From: Bacillus massilinigeriensis | GTDB lineage: Bacteria > Bacillota > Bacilli > Bacillales > Cytobacillaceae | Reading direction: 5' to 3' | DNA length: 64,000 bases | Assembly: GCF_900111815.1 (NCBI RefSeq) | Contig: NZ_LT630004.1 | Span: 2,694,565-2,758,564, forward strand | In this document: piece by piece, positions 35,130 to 44,393 of the stretch | How the letters are laid out: each line of letters opens with the position of its first letter | Position numbering within the stretch: position 1 is the first letter of the stretch | Made by a program: the position numbers and the translations under genes | The notes under the pieces: model-generated | Databases searched by the model: none | The model's input: the letters and a program-made list of their open reading frames with translations, nothing else | Told to the model about the DNA's origin: nothing

Positions 35130-35837
35130 TTAACGGGCGATGGTCACTGAGTGAATACGCGCCGCACCTGCGCCTTTTAGTATTTTGGCTGCATGTCTGA
35201 TCGTTGATCCTGTAGTATATATATCGTCAACGAGCATGATTGTTTTACCGGTTAATTCTTCATTTCTACCCAAGGTGAACACCTGTGGTAAATGAATGCG
35301 ATCCTTCCTGGATTTCTTTGACTGCTTTTCCGAATGGATTCGTGCAAGGAGCAGCGTTGCCTCTCGTCCAGCCTCCAATATCAGCGCCTCCGATTGATTG
35401 AATCCCCGCTCGTATAATCGTTCCTCGCTGAGCGGAATCGGAACAAGATAGTCATGAGGAACCTTTCTCAGTACTTCCTCTATCTTCTCGGCAAATACCC
35501 TTGCGAGCACATAATCCCCGCGAAATTTATAGCGGGCGATCGTTTCCCTTAAAAAGTCGTTGTAGTGAAACAGCGAAATATTCGAGTCAAGCATACCCGC
35601 CCAATCACCGTCCTCTTCCCAGCGAACACAATCCAAACAAAGGTCCTCCTTGCAAAAGTTAGAATCTAGTTCTCTTCCGCAAATCCTGCAAGTCTCTCCT
35701 CCAATAGCTTCTAGCTTCGACAAACAGCGGGAACAGCAACCAGTCACTTCTTCACCAAGAAAAACACCGCGCCAAGTAGCGCTTGCCACCATCTCTTCAT
35801 GACAAATCAAACAGCGTTCTTGCGAAAACATCCCCAT
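35130..35837 (-). CDS. comFC: Late competence protein ComFC, phosphoribosyltransferase fold
   Basis: Amidophosphoribosyltransferase-like ComFC/GntX family, needed for transformation. The N-terminal zinc-finger cysteines are CLICHEEM, CCSRC and CRICG, and the PRPP-binding motif IMLVDDIYTTGST lies at about 200. The ATG at 35837 has AGGGGGG. It follows comFA by 14 bp; comFB, which separates them in B. subtilis, is missing. Confidence 0.94.
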   Translation of the reverse strand: MGMFSQERCLICHEEMVASATWRGVFLGEEVTGCCSRCLSKLEAIGGETCRICGRELDSNFCKEDLCLDCVRWEEDGDWAGMLDSNISLFHYNDFLRETIARYKFRGDYVLARVFAEKIEEVLRKVPHDYLVPIPLSEERLYERGFNQSEALILEAGREATLLLARIHSEKQSKKSRKDRIHLPQVFTLGRNEELTGKTIMLVDDIYTTGSTIRHAAKILKGAGAARIHSVTIAR

Positions 35838-35851
35838 CTCTAACCCCCCTC

Positions 35852-37348
35852 TCAATCAACAAGGCAGCGCTTCTCCGCTTCTTTGTTCATACTCTGAATC
35901 ACCTTCCGTGCTCTTTGCATTTCTTCTGTCACGCCAAAATGAAAAAAAGACACAACACCCTTTGGAAAGCTCGCACTTCTGCCCGCCCTCCCAGCGATTT
36001 GGACAAGGGCACTCTCGGTAAAAAGCTCCGCCTCCGCTCCTAGAACTGCAACATCGATATTTGGAAATGTTACTCCTCGCTCCAATATGGTCGTGGTTAA
36101 CAAAAGTGGAATTTTTCCTTCCCGCATTTTCCTCACCTTTTCTTTCCGATGCGAATCTTCTGCATGTACAGATTCGATTCCCTGATGCAGCTTTCGGAAA
36201 AGAGGCAGCATCTTCTCCATCAACTCAATTCTCGGAATAAACATCAGAGCCCCTTTCCCAGCGTCACACCTTGTTTTCGCCCAACTTACAACACTACCCG
36301 GCAGCCTGCCCTTTTGCAGAAGCTTAGCCCAATTACCGCACCAGACAAACTCCGGGACAGGCAGGGGATGGCGATGAAAGCGAGCTGGAATTGTCACATG
36401 CGCCCGCTTTCCTTCTCGGCACTCTCTCTGCCAGCTTCTGCATGGTGTCGCTGTAAGGAAAATCATCGCGGAATACGGTTTTCTTGCCTGCCTGACCGCA
36501 TAGTGAAGCGTTTCATCAACAGAATACGGAAAAGCGTCGACCTCATCGACAATAAGTGTATCGAAAGCGCGGTAGAAACGGAGCAGCTGGTGAGTAGTCG
36601 AAATAGTGAGCGCAGCGAAAACATGGCGCTCCTCACTCCCCCCGTACAGTGCGGCAATAGACACATTTGGAAAAACCGCCTTTAACCTTGGCGCAAGCTC
36701 AAGGACAACATCCGTCCTCGGTGTTGCGATACACACGCGCTGTCCTGCCGCAATGGCTGCTTCAATCCCTTGGAAAAGAATCTCCGTCTTTCCTGCGCCG
36801 CACACAGCCCAGACTAAAAGCTCCTCCTTCTCAAGCATTGCACGCTCCACCCGAATAGCCGCTTCTTTTTGTCCATCTGAAAGCGAACCGTCCCATTGAA
36901 GCAGTCTTTGGGCAACATCATCCCGGCCGTTCGAACCAACCTCAGCATCATCCCGCCAGCCAACGAGCGGGGTACACTCACTCACTCTGCCCATCATTAA
37001 GCATCGCCTGCAGTATGCGCATTCTTCATTACAGCGATGACAATGGAATGCCGCAAACCAAGTCTTGTCCTCATTACCGCAACGCTGACAAACAAAGCGC
37101 TTGCCCGCTGTTATCAATCCTTTCCTGTAGGTGACGTAACCATGTTCGTAATGCTGCTGAATTATTTCATGGGAAAAAGGGACATCTTCGAAAAGAAGCT
37201 GTTTGCCATTAAGAATTTTTTTCAAATCAGCTTGAAAAGAAAATTGCGGATCAAGGGGAATCTCGGGGATGTCATCGATTCGGGAAATGGGGGAGCCGAG
37301 AATTTTTTCGGGGACAAGCTTGCTATCAATCACTGCAAATCTCATCAT
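35852..37348 (-). CDS. comFA: DNA-uptake helicase ComFA
   Basis: ATP-driven helicase that helps move single-stranded DNA into competent cells. The N-terminal zinc finger has four CxxC pairs (CQRCGN, CHRCNEEC, CYCRRC). Walker A is CGAGKTE, Walker B is LIVDEVDAF, motif III is FLTATP, and the helicase C domain has TTTILERGVTFPN and QIAGRAGR. A tandem ATG ATG start follows GGAGGTGC. Confidence 0.96.
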   Translation of the reverse strand: MMRFAVIDSKLVPEKILGSPISRIDDIPEIPLDPQFSFQADLKKILNGKQLLFEDVPFSHEIIQQHYEHGYVTYRKGLITAGKRFVCQRCGNEDKTWFAAFHCHRCNEECAYCRRCLMMGRVSECTPLVGWRDDAEVGSNGRDDVAQRLLQWDGSLSDGQKEAAIRVERAMLEKEELLVWAVCGAGKTEILFQGIEAAIAAGQRVCIATPRTDVVLELAPRLKAVFPNVSIAALYGGSEERHVFAALTISTTHQLLRFYRAFDTLIVDEVDAFPYSVDETLHYAVRQARKPYSAMIFLTATPCRSWQRECREGKRAHVTIPARFHRHPLPVPEFVWCGNWAKLLQKGRLPGSVVSWAKTRCDAGKGALMFIPRIELMEKMLPLFRKLHQGIESVHAEDSHRKEKVRKMREGKIPLLLTTTILERGVTFPNIDVAVLGAEAELFTESALVQIAGRAGRSASFPKGVVSFFHFGVTEEMQRARKVIQSMNKEAEKRCLVD

Positions 37349-37503
37349 GCACCTCCTTTATTTTCTCCCATTCTATTCGGCAAAAAAACTTCCTACCCTG
37401 CCGTTTCCTGCTCTGAATTTTTAACAGATCGTGAACATTTCTTCGCTAAAAGGAGAGCAAAAATAATATGGGACTTAAAAGGCAGAGTTGAAGGAGATTA
37501 TCG
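37349..37503. other. Intergenic upstream of comFA
   Basis: Should contain the comFA promoter. I looked for a ComK box (two AAAA-N5-TTTT) and found no convincing match. Confidence 0.4.
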
Positions 37504-37504
37504 T

Positions 37505-37612
37505 TGTGCGGAACCGATTACACACTCAAGTTGAATCCTCCTAAAAAGGATATCTACCGTAATGACGGATTTATCTACGGTAAACAGCAAAATATCTACG
37601 GTAGCTTTTTTT
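37505..37612 (+). repeat. Composite repeat, third locus (short)
   Basis: TGTGCGGAACCGATTACACA (37505-37524, imperfect cre-like palindrome), the hairpin TCCTCCTAAAAAGGA, then three iterations: TATCTACCGTAAT, TTTATCTACGGTAAAC, ATATCTACGGTAGC, ending in a T-run. Same order and orientation as the other two loci. Confidence 0.82.
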
Positions 37613-37661
37613 AACTTACTTCTTTTGCATTTTATGTAAAAACAATAACCCCAGAACCAAT

Positions 37662-37687
37662 AAAAAAACAGCCGCAATATCCGGCTG
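37662..37687 (-). terminator. Terminator behind degV
   Basis: CAGCCG, 6-nt loop, GCGGCTG then TTTTTTT on the minus strand, about 20 bp behind the stop. Confidence 0.85.
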
Positions 37688-37709
37688 CCGTAACATAACT
37701 ATCATTCTA

Positions 37710-38549
37710 TTATTTTTTATACCAACCCATTCCCATCGCGCCTTCCCCTAAGTGGGTGCCGATGACAGGACCGAAATAGCTCAGCATAAATTCAACGTTT
37801 GGATACTTCTCCTCGAGTTCCGCCTTGCACTCGCGGGCTTGCTCCTCGCGATTAGCGTGGATGATGACAGCGCGGTACTTTTCGCCGTTGCTCACGTCTT
37901 CACTAAGCAGCTCGATCACGCGATTCCATGCTTTTTTCCTCGTTCTTATTTTTTCGAATGGTTCGATTTTTTTATCGGAAAAATGCAACAATGGCTTCAC
38001 TTGAAGGAGGCTGCCGACAAATGCTTGCGCACCGCTCAATCTGCCGCCGCGCTGCAAGTGGCTGAGATCGTCCACCATGAAGTAGGCTCGCATCGTTTGC
38101 TTCATTTCCGCAAGCCGGGCCATGATCTCTTCCGGCCCTTTCCCTTCCGCTGCCATGTCAGCAGCTTCAAGCGCATAGAAACCCTGCACCATACAGCTGA
38201 TTTCCGAGTCAAACTGGTATACTTTAATTCCCTCGGCCATGTTGCTGGCTGCAACCGCTCCCTGAAAAGTCCCGCTGATGCCGCTTGAAAGATGGATGCT
38301 GATCACCGCATCGTAATCATTCGCAAGACTTTCGAAAAGCTCGACAAATTGTCCTGTCGGCGGCTGCGAGGTTGTCGGAAGTTCCTTGTCCCTAACTTCT
38401 TCGTAAAACTGCTCAGCTGTCATATCTATTTCTTCCCGATAGCTCTCATTTCCAAAAATCACACTCAAAGGAATCAGTCTGATGCCTTTTTGCTCTCTTA
38501 ATTCCTTCGGTATATATGCCGTACTATCCGTAACGACTGCCGTTTTCAT
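37710..38549 (-). CDS. degV: DegV family fatty-acid-binding protein
   Basis: DegV/FakB-type protein. The start at 38549 (MKTAVVTDSTAYIP) follows AAGGAAGG; a longer upstream frame has no ribosome site. The TSQPPTGQFVELFE segment and SSGISGTFQGA are the family lipid-binding motifs, and GGRLSGAQAFVGSLLQVKP is conserved. Members of the family present fatty acids to a FakA kinase. 279 residues, normal length. Confidence 0.94.
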   Translation of the reverse strand: MKTAVVTDSTAYIPKELREQKGIRLIPLSVIFGNESYREEIDMTAEQFYEEVRDKELPTTSQPPTGQFVELFESLANDYDAVISIHLSSGISGTFQGAVAASNMAEGIKVYQFDSEISCMVQGFYALEAADMAAEGKGPEEIMARLAEMKQTMRAYFMVDDLSHLQRGGRLSGAQAFVGSLLQVKPLLHFSDKKIEPFEKIRTRKKAWNRVIELLSEDVSNGEKYRAVIIHANREEQARECKAELEEKYPNVEFMLSYFGPVIGTHLGEGAMGMGWYKK

Positions 38550-38713
38550 GATAAAGTTACCTTCCTTATCTTTTGGACTACTATATATAAACACCATTCT
38601 AAATGAATTTAAGTTTAATTGCATTCCTTTTGATAAAACAGTATTCAGGAAAAAACAGAGTAAATTCGACAGCGCATCCAACATCCGCCCCACCAGGATA
38701 GGATGGAGGAAAT

Positions 38714-38744
38714 AAAAAGGTACACCAGCATAGGCTGGTGCACC
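38714..38744 (-). terminator. Terminator behind degU
   Basis: GGTGCACCAGCC, TATG, CTGGTGTACC, then TTTTTATT on the minus strand, about 105 bp behind the degU stop. The remaining 38550-38848 interval should hold the degV promoter; nothing else recognised there. Confidence 0.85.
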
Positions 38745-38848
38745 AGAGGTATGTATGTAGAATCGGTTAAAAAGACAAGCATAAACGGGATGAAACTTTT
38801 CATCTTCTCGGTTGACTGGTTCACCGTAAGACAAGCAGAAAACGCTTC

Positions 38849-39535
38849 CTACCTGACTTCGACCCAGCCATTCTTAATCGCCACAACAACGGCCTGTGTA
38901 CGATCGTTCACATTCATTTTTTGCAAAATGTTGCTCACATGGTTCTTGACCGTCTTTTCACTGATGAAAAGTGATTCGCCAATTCCCCTGTTGCTTTTTC
39001 CATCAGCAAGCATCTGAAGGACCTCGCACTCGCGACGCGTCAGCAAATGCAGCGGCCTGCGAATATCCACTTTCGGCACATACTGGCTTGTTGAAGCAGT
39101 TTCGTCAATGGAAAGCCTGCGGTATTCCTTAACGAGATTATGCGTGATTTTAGGATGAAGGTACGAGCCGCCTTCTGCAACCACCTTAACTGCTTCGATC
39201 AGCGCATCCGCATCCATCTCTTTTAAAAGGTAGCCCGTGGCTCCCGTCTTCAATGCATGCGTTACATAATTCTCATCATCATGAATGGAAAGAATAATTA
39301 CCCTCGAATTTGGAAACTTCTCCACTAGCTCATGTGTCGCTTCCACACCGTTCATATTTGGCATGTTGATGTCCATGATAATCACATCAGGATTATATTC
39401 CTCTGCAAGGCGGATGGCTTCTGTGCCATCATCCCCTTCAGCAACAACTTCAAATGAATCCTCGAATTCCAGAATCCGCTTTACCCCTTCTCTAAACAGC
39501 TGGTGGTCATCTAAAATGATAATCTTGGTTGTCAA
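38849..39535 (-). CDS. degU: Two-component response regulator DegU
   Basis: Response regulator for degradative enzymes, competence, motility and biofilm. Receiver domain with phosphoacceptor D in [11 protein letters not shown]; LuxR-type helix-turn-helix [21 protein letters not shown]. The start is a TTG at 39535 (reading [21 protein letters not shown]) behind GGGAGG; the upstream extension in the same frame lacks a ribosome site and is not part of the family. 228 residues. Confidence 0.96.
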   Translation of the reverse strand: MTTKIIILDDHQLFREGVKRILEFEDSFEVVAEGDDGTEAIRLAEEYNPDVIIMDINMPNMNGVEATHELVEKFPNSRVIILSIHDDENYVTHALKTGATGYLLKEMDADALIEAVKVVAEGGSYLHPKITHNLVKEYRRLSIDETASTSQYVPKVDIRRPLHLLTRRECEVLQMLADGKSNRGIGESLFISEKTVKNHVSNILQKMNVNDRTQAVVVAIKNGWVEVR

Positions 39536-39689
39536 TACATTCGCCTCCCTTAACCTTCTGTCTCTATTCATTATCGTTCCCCTGCAGCGCAAAGTTAATT
39601 GCCTTGCAACTGTACAGTTACAGTACTAGTTTCTTGGAGAAACTGCGGGTTTTGTGTTCCGGGCTGCCGTAAACGCCTCTTCTTTTTTC

Positions 39690-40826
39690 CTATGCAAGCG
39701 GAATTTGTATCATCACGATGGTCCCTAAGCCGACTTTAGAATCGATAGTCAGTTCCCCTTCAAGAAGCTCCACTCTTTCCTGCATTCCCATTATGCCAAA
39801 AGATTCCGGGCATTTTTTCCGAATATCAAATCCTTTTCCATCGTCCTTCACAACGACCATCACGACATTGTTCCTGACTTCAAGCTTTACCTGAATAATG
39901 GTAGCCTGGGCATGTTTCAGGGCGTTCTGGACAGACTCTTGAATCAGACGAAAAAGGGCAACCTCATACTTTGTCGGCAGGCGCCTGTCGTGTCCCATAT
40001 TAGAAAAAACTATTTTTGTCTGACTATGATATTCTTCGGTTGTCTGCAAGTATTTTTTGAGGGTAGGCACAAGACCAAGATCATCAAGGGCCATTGGACG
40101 GAGGTCATAAATGATTCTTCGCACTTCATATAATGCCGAACGAACCATCTTTTTGACGCTCCGGATTTCCTCCATCGCTTCTTCCTGACTGCGCTCTTTG
40201 AATATTCTCTCAATGAGATCGGAACGCAGCATGACATTGGCCATCATTTGCGCCGGCCCATCATGGATTTCCCTTGAGAGCCGCTTTCGCTCTTCTTCCT
40301 GAGCCTCAATAATCTTCAGCCCGAAGTCCTGCTTTCGCTTTGCTGTCTCCAGCACTTCCCCCATCTCTCGTATATCGCTCATCAAATAATTTAAGACGAC
40401 AGATACTTGCGAGACGAGGTGCTCGGCCCTTTCGATTGTCTCGCTAAGACCAATTAGCCTGCGCTCCAGTTCATCTCGCCGTTCCCTGAGCTGCTTCTCG
40501 TGTTCCCGACACATCGTCAGATCGATTTGCATCTTATGAGCGACTTCGTATGCCTGACGGACTTGCGCTTCACTATAGTCCTTGAAATGCTTACTTACTT
40601 CGGAAAGCCGGTTGCGAGCGAACCTTGCGCTCGTCTCCAGCTTGTCTCCCTCGTCAATCACCTGGGCGACTTGAAGCTTTACTTCCTTCAGTTCATCGAC
40701 TAGCGACGCATATTCATGCCGGCACTGTTCCCCAATCTGAAAGATTTCGTCTTTTGAATTTCCTACCGTATCTATCATTTTTTCAAGGATTACATCCAGC
40801 AATTTCTTATCCAGTTTCTTTATGGC
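39690..40826 (-). CDS. degS: Sensor histidine kinase DegS
   Basis: Cytoplasmic kinase of DegU without TM segments. An N-terminal coiled-coil sensor domain spans about 1-170. The HisKA_3 box is RLSREIHDGPAQMM with the phosphorylated His. The HATPase motifs are LFRLIQESVQNALKHAQA and VKDDGKGFD. The start at 40826 (MAIKKLDKKLLDVIL) follows GGGGGAAT. Immediately upstream of degU. Confidence 0.97.
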   Translation of the reverse strand, partial: AIKKLDKKLLDVILEKMIDTVGNSKDEIFQIGEQCRHEYASLVDELKEVKLQVAQVIDEGDKLETSARFARNRLSEVSKHFKDYSEAQVRQAYEVAHKMQIDLTMCREHEKQLRERRDELERRLIGLSETIERAEHLVSQVSVVLNYLMSDIREMGEVLETAKRKQDFGLKIIEAQEEERKRLSREIHDGPAQMMANVMLRSDLIERIFKERSQEEAMEEIRSVKKMVRSALYEVRRIIYDLRPMALDDLGLVPTLKKYLQTTEEYHSQTKIVFSNMGHDRRLPTKYEVALFRLIQESVQNALKHAQATIIQVKLEVRNNVVMVVVKDDGKGFDIRKKCPESFGIMGMQERVELLEGELTIDSKVGLGTIVMIQIPLA

Positions 40827-41325
40827 CATACAGATTCCCCCAAAGGCAGTGCATGACAATATTTTAGCTTTAAAATGGTTAAGATACTATGTTTCCCTGT
40901 TGAAAAATCCGACTTGGAATAAATTTGGTCATTAAGGCATATTTTTCTTAATCTTTATCATGTCATATATCCTATTATTTTAACAGGAAAATCCATAGAC
41001 TACTGTGTTCAGTGCCCTTCTCCATTTCTAAGGCGGAAAGTTTGAATGCGTCCTCCATTTTGGCAAATCAAGGATTGAGAATCAAGTCGATTTCATTATA
41101 TCATTCCGCCACTTTACTAATATTAAAGTTTGATTACATTGCCTAGCAAGATTGTACCGAGAGTCTTGTCGATTTATAATGAAAATTGGCAACTAAAATG
41201 GGCCGGCATCCGTCTATATTAAATGAGATGTAAAGAGAATGGACAAAATGCGCCATAATACCATTAATTAACCTATTGAGATTCATTTTTCCAAGAAAGA
41301 CATTACGAGAAAGGAGCCAGAAACT
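40827..41325. other. Divergent promoter region degS / yvyE
   Basis: About 500 bp between two divergent transcription units. AT-rich; it must contain both promoters. I see no hairpin with a T-tract, repeat copy or coding frame. Confidence 0.5.
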
Positions 41326-41970
41326 TTGCTCCCCTATTACTATACTGTATCAGGACAGGGAGAACGGGAGATCGTTATTCAGAAATCAAGGTTTATTTCC
41401 CAAGTAGCCCGAGTAGAAACCGAAGAACAGGCTCAAGAATTTATCGCCGCAATTAAAAAGAAACACTGGAATGCGACACATAACTGTTCAGCCTATTTGA
41501 TTGGTGAAAACGACCAAATCCAGAAAGCCAACGATGATGGAGAACCAAGTGGGACTGCTGGTGTCCCCATTCTCGAAGTACTGAAAAAGAAGAAGCTGAA
41601 AGATACTGTTGTTGTCATCACCCGCTATTTCGGCGGCATCAAGCTAGGCGCCGGGGGACTAATCAGAGCATATGGCAAAGCAGCTGCTGAAGGAATTGCT
41701 GCAGCACGTATTGTGGAAAGAAAACTTGTGACCACCATGCATTCTACCATTGATTATACCCTCCTTGGTAAAGTGGAAAACGCTCTTCATTCCTCCATCT
41801 ATGACGTAAAGGAAGTCACTTATCTGGACAAGGTAATAATTGAAACCTACGTTGAAACCGGCCAGGAGCCTGCATTTTGCGACTGGATGACCGAACTGAC
41901 GAACGGTCAGGCCGACATAGAATCAGGAGAAGAACTTTATCTGGAAAAAAATTTTTCCCAACATGAATGA
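41326..41970 (+). CDS. yvyE: YigZ/IMPACT family protein
   Basis: A 214-residue UPF0029/IMPACT protein. N-terminal core with KSRFISQVARVETEEQAQEFI and NCSAYLIG, the central GEPSGTAGVPILEVL and VVVITRYFGGIKLGAGGLIRAYGKA motifs, and a C-terminal DUF1949 domain. The function in bacteria is not settled; ribosome- or RNA-related roles have been proposed for relatives. TTG start behind AAAGGAGCC. Confidence 0.93.
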   Translation: MLPYYYTVSGQGEREIVIQKSRFISQVARVETEEQAQEFIAAIKKKHWNATHNCSAYLIGENDQIQKANDDGEPSGTAGVPILEVLKKKKLKDTVVVITRYFGGIKLGAGGLIRAYGKAAAEGIAAARIVERKLVTTMHSTIDYTLLGKVENALHSSIYDVKEVTYLDKVIIETYVETGQEPAFCDWMTELTNGQADIESGEELYLEKNFSQHE

Positions 41971-42075
41971 CAAATACTATAGCGATGCTGCCTCTGCGGA
42001 TGTATACTATTGGTTATCCAATACCATGACATAAGCCTTATGAGCAAAGTAAAAATTAATAAAGGAGAAATTTCG

Positions 42076-43116
42076 GTGAACAATAGATTGAGAAACAGAG
42101 CGGGAATTCGAAAGAAAAAACGGCGTAGAAGAGTGTTTTTCTTTATTTTCCTTCCCATATTCCTTTTGACGATTGCTGGGCTAGGTTATGGCGCCTATCT
42201 CTACACAAAGGCGGCTGATGTTCTCGGCTTGTCAAAAGTGGAGCTTAGCCGCGGCGACCAGTCTGCCAAGCGAATCAAAAAAGTTGATCCAAAACATGAT
42301 AATATTTCTATCCTTATCATGGGGGTGGATGACAGCAAAGTCCGCAACCAAGGTGATGCGACAAGAACGGACGCTCTTATCCTCGCCTCTTTCAATAAGG
42401 ATGAGAAGACAGTCAAGATGCTCAGCATTCCCCGCGATTCCTATGTGTATATTCCGTCGGAAGGAAAGCGCGACAAAATCACGCATGCCCATGCCTACGG
42501 AGGAGTCGATGGAACGATTGAAACAGTGGAAGAACTTTTCGACGTCCCTGTCGATTACTTTGTTAAGCTTAATTTCGATGCATTCATTGATGTGGTGGAA
42601 GCACTGAACGGAATCAAGGTCGATGTGCCGGTTGAGTTCACCGAGCAGAACAGCAAGGACACCGGCGATGCCATCCACTTGAAAAAAGGTGTTCAAAAGC
42701 TGAATGGGGAAGAAGCCCTCGCGCTTGCCCGGACGAGAAAAATCGATAATGATATCGAACGCGGTAAACGCCAGCAGCTCATCCTAAGAGCAATCATTGA
42801 CAAAGCTATTTCTGCTGGGTCGATTACCAAATACGGCGATGTGATGGAAGCGCTTGGCGACAATATCACAACAAATATGGAATTTGGCGAAATGCTTTCC
42901 CTTTATGATTATGCCTTGAAAGGCCTTGATATTGAGTCTCTTACAATGGAAGGACAGGATGCTAGAATTAATGACGTGTATTATTTTCAGCTGGATCAGG
43001 CAAACGTGTATGAGCTTTCCAGCATGTTCAAAAGCCATCTTGATCTCTCGAGCATGAGTTCAAGCCGCGATGACGGCACAGAAGAGGATGAAACAATAAA
43101 TAGCGACAACCCATAA
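42076..43116 (+). CDS. LytR-CpsA-Psr family wall polymer ligase
   Basis: Membrane-anchored transferase that moves undecaprenyl-linked wall teichoic acid or other glycopolymers to peptidoglycan. GTG start at 42076 behind AAAGGAG. A basic N terminus (RKKKRRRRV) precedes one TM (about 20-42), then the extracellular LCP domain with conserved DALILASFN, IPRDSYV and ALARTRKIDNDIERGKRQQ. The position between yvyE and tagO corresponds to tagV (yvhJ) in B. subtilis. Confidence 0.93.
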   Translation: MNNRLRNRAGIRKKKRRRRVFFFIFLPIFLLTIAGLGYGAYLYTKAADVLGLSKVELSRGDQSAKRIKKVDPKHDNISILIMGVDDSKVRNQGDATRTDALILASFNKDEKTVKMLSIPRDSYVYIPSEGKRDKITHAHAYGGVDGTIETVEELFDVPVDYFVKLNFDAFIDVVEALNGIKVDVPVEFTEQNSKDTGDAIHLKKGVQKLNGEEALALARTRKIDNDIERGKRQQLILRAIIDKAISAGSITKYGDVMEALGDNITTNMEFGEMLSLYDYALKGLDIESLTMEGQDARINDVYYFQLDQANVYELSSMFKSHLDLSSMSSSRDDGTEEDETINSDNP

Positions 43117-43124
43117 ACATTCTA

Positions 43125-43150
43125 AACTCCCAAGGTTCCCTTGGGAGTCT
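43125..43150 (+). terminator. Terminator behind the LCP gene
   Basis: ACTCCCAAGG, TTC loop, CCTTGGGAGT, then CTTATTTT on the plus strand. Confidence 0.88.
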
Positions 43151-43207
43151 TATTTTATTTTTATTCGGTTAAAAAATCTTCTGTAGAGAAGGAGCCTCTT
43201 GGCTAGG

Positions 43208-44266
43208 CTATCCCTTCTTTCTCAACGCAGGAAAAATCAGGCCCATCGTCTTGATGATCGGCTTAAACCGCTTTCCTCCCCACTCGATTTTTTCCGCAAA
43301 AAATTCCAAGAGCAGCAAAGCAAAGAGCAGCACTACATTCAGACCGCGGAAATTACTGTGCGAAACAAGCACTCCCAGAGCGCCAAAAACACAAGCGATG
43401 AGGTAGATGAGCACAACGGTTTGCCTGTGCGTGAATCCATAATGAAGCAGCCTATGATGCAAGTGGAATTTATCCGCTGCTGAAATGGGTTCCCTGTTCG
43501 TAATTCTGCGAATGATGGCAAACAGTGTGTCGGATATTGGGACACCAAGAATCAAGATCGGAACAATGAGCGAAAGGAATGTTAGGCTTTTGAAGCCCAT
43601 AAGCGACAGCACCGAAATGGTAAAGCCTAAAAAAAGCGATCCTGTGTCTCCTAGAAAAATACTTGCTGGGTGAAAATTATGTAAGAGGAAACCAAGGGTA
43701 CTAACTAACAAAATAAGGCAGACAGTATAAACAAAGGCATCCCCCATGAGAAAGGCCATGCATGCCATCACGATAAAGGCGATGGCCGAAACCCCTGATG
43801 CGAGTCCATCCAAGCCATCGATCAGGTTGATGGAATTGGTGATGCCAATAATCCATAGGAACGTAAAAGGAATGCTGAAGTAAAGGAGATCCAGCTGCCC
43901 GCCGAACGGTATGTTAATATAATCAATCTTCAATCCTCCAAAAGCAATAATCACGGTTGCTGCTGTAAGCTGTCCAGCAAGCTTCGCCTTCGGAGAAAGC
44001 TCTATCACATCATCAAGAATGCCAACAGCCGTAACAATCGCACAGCCTGCCAAAAAAGCCCATAAAAAAGGACCTTCCGGCCGCAGTATTAGCATTCCTG
44101 CATAAAAGCCTGCAATAACGGCGAGGCCCCCCATCCTTGGCACCAACCGCTCGTGCACCTTCCGTTCATTCGGACGGTCAATGGCACCAACGGCACGGGC
44201 TAATTTTTTCACAAGCGGTGTGAGAAAACAGGACAGGAAAAAACAACCGGCAAGCACCCAATACAT
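43208..44266 (-). CDS. tagO: Undecaprenyl-phosphate GlcNAc-1-phosphate transferase, paralogue 1
   Basis: Polytopic PNPT-family enzyme that starts wall polymer synthesis by moving GlcNAc-1-P to undecaprenyl phosphate. About ten TM helices; motifs RKVHERLVPRMGG, LDDVIELSPKAKLAGQ (acidic metal site), NSINLIDGLDGLASG, FLLHNFHPASIFLGDTGS and HLHHRLLHYGFTHRQ. The start at 44266 (MYWVLAG) has AAGGAGG with good spacing. It is 353 residues and lies behind the second paralogue, separated by a terminator. Confidence 0.93.
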   Translation of the reverse strand: MYWVLAGCFFLSCFLTPLVKKLARAVGAIDRPNERKVHERLVPRMGGLAVIAGFYAGMLILRPEGPFLWAFLAGCAIVTAVGILDDVIELSPKAKLAGQLTAATVIIAFGGLKIDYINIPFGGQLDLLYFSIPFTFLWIIGITNSINLIDGLDGLASGVSAIAFIVMACMAFLMGDAFVYTVCLILLVSTLGFLLHNFHPASIFLGDTGSLFLGFTISVLSLMGFKSLTFLSLIVPILILGVPISDTLFAIIRRITNREPISAADKFHLHHRLLHYGFTHRQTVVLIYLIACVFGALGVLVSHSNFRGLNVVLLFALLLLEFFAEKIEWGGKRFKPIIKTMGLIFPALRKKG

Positions 44267-44337
44267 GTCGACCATCCTCCTTAGTCTTAGCCTGCCCAAA
44301 CTTTCCAGAAGGAACCGCATTTTTTCTATTACCACAA

Positions 44338-44382
44338 ATAAAAAACCGTGGTACATGGCTTTTTAGCATGTTCACACGGTTT
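44338..44382 (-). terminator. Terminator between the two tagO paralogues
   Basis: AAACCGTG, long loop, CACGGTTT then TTTATT on the minus strand. Confidence 0.7.
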
Positions 44383-44393
44383 CTATGAATCTA

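Noticed and set aside
37349-37503. ComK box upstream of comFA
   Set aside because: A-rich and T-rich patches exist but no pair of AAAA-N5-TTTT elements at the proper spacing.
37710-38834. Long version of DegV with a 95-residue N-terminal extension
   Set aside because: The extension spans the degU terminator hairpin; the family start MKTAVVTDST has a good ribosome site.
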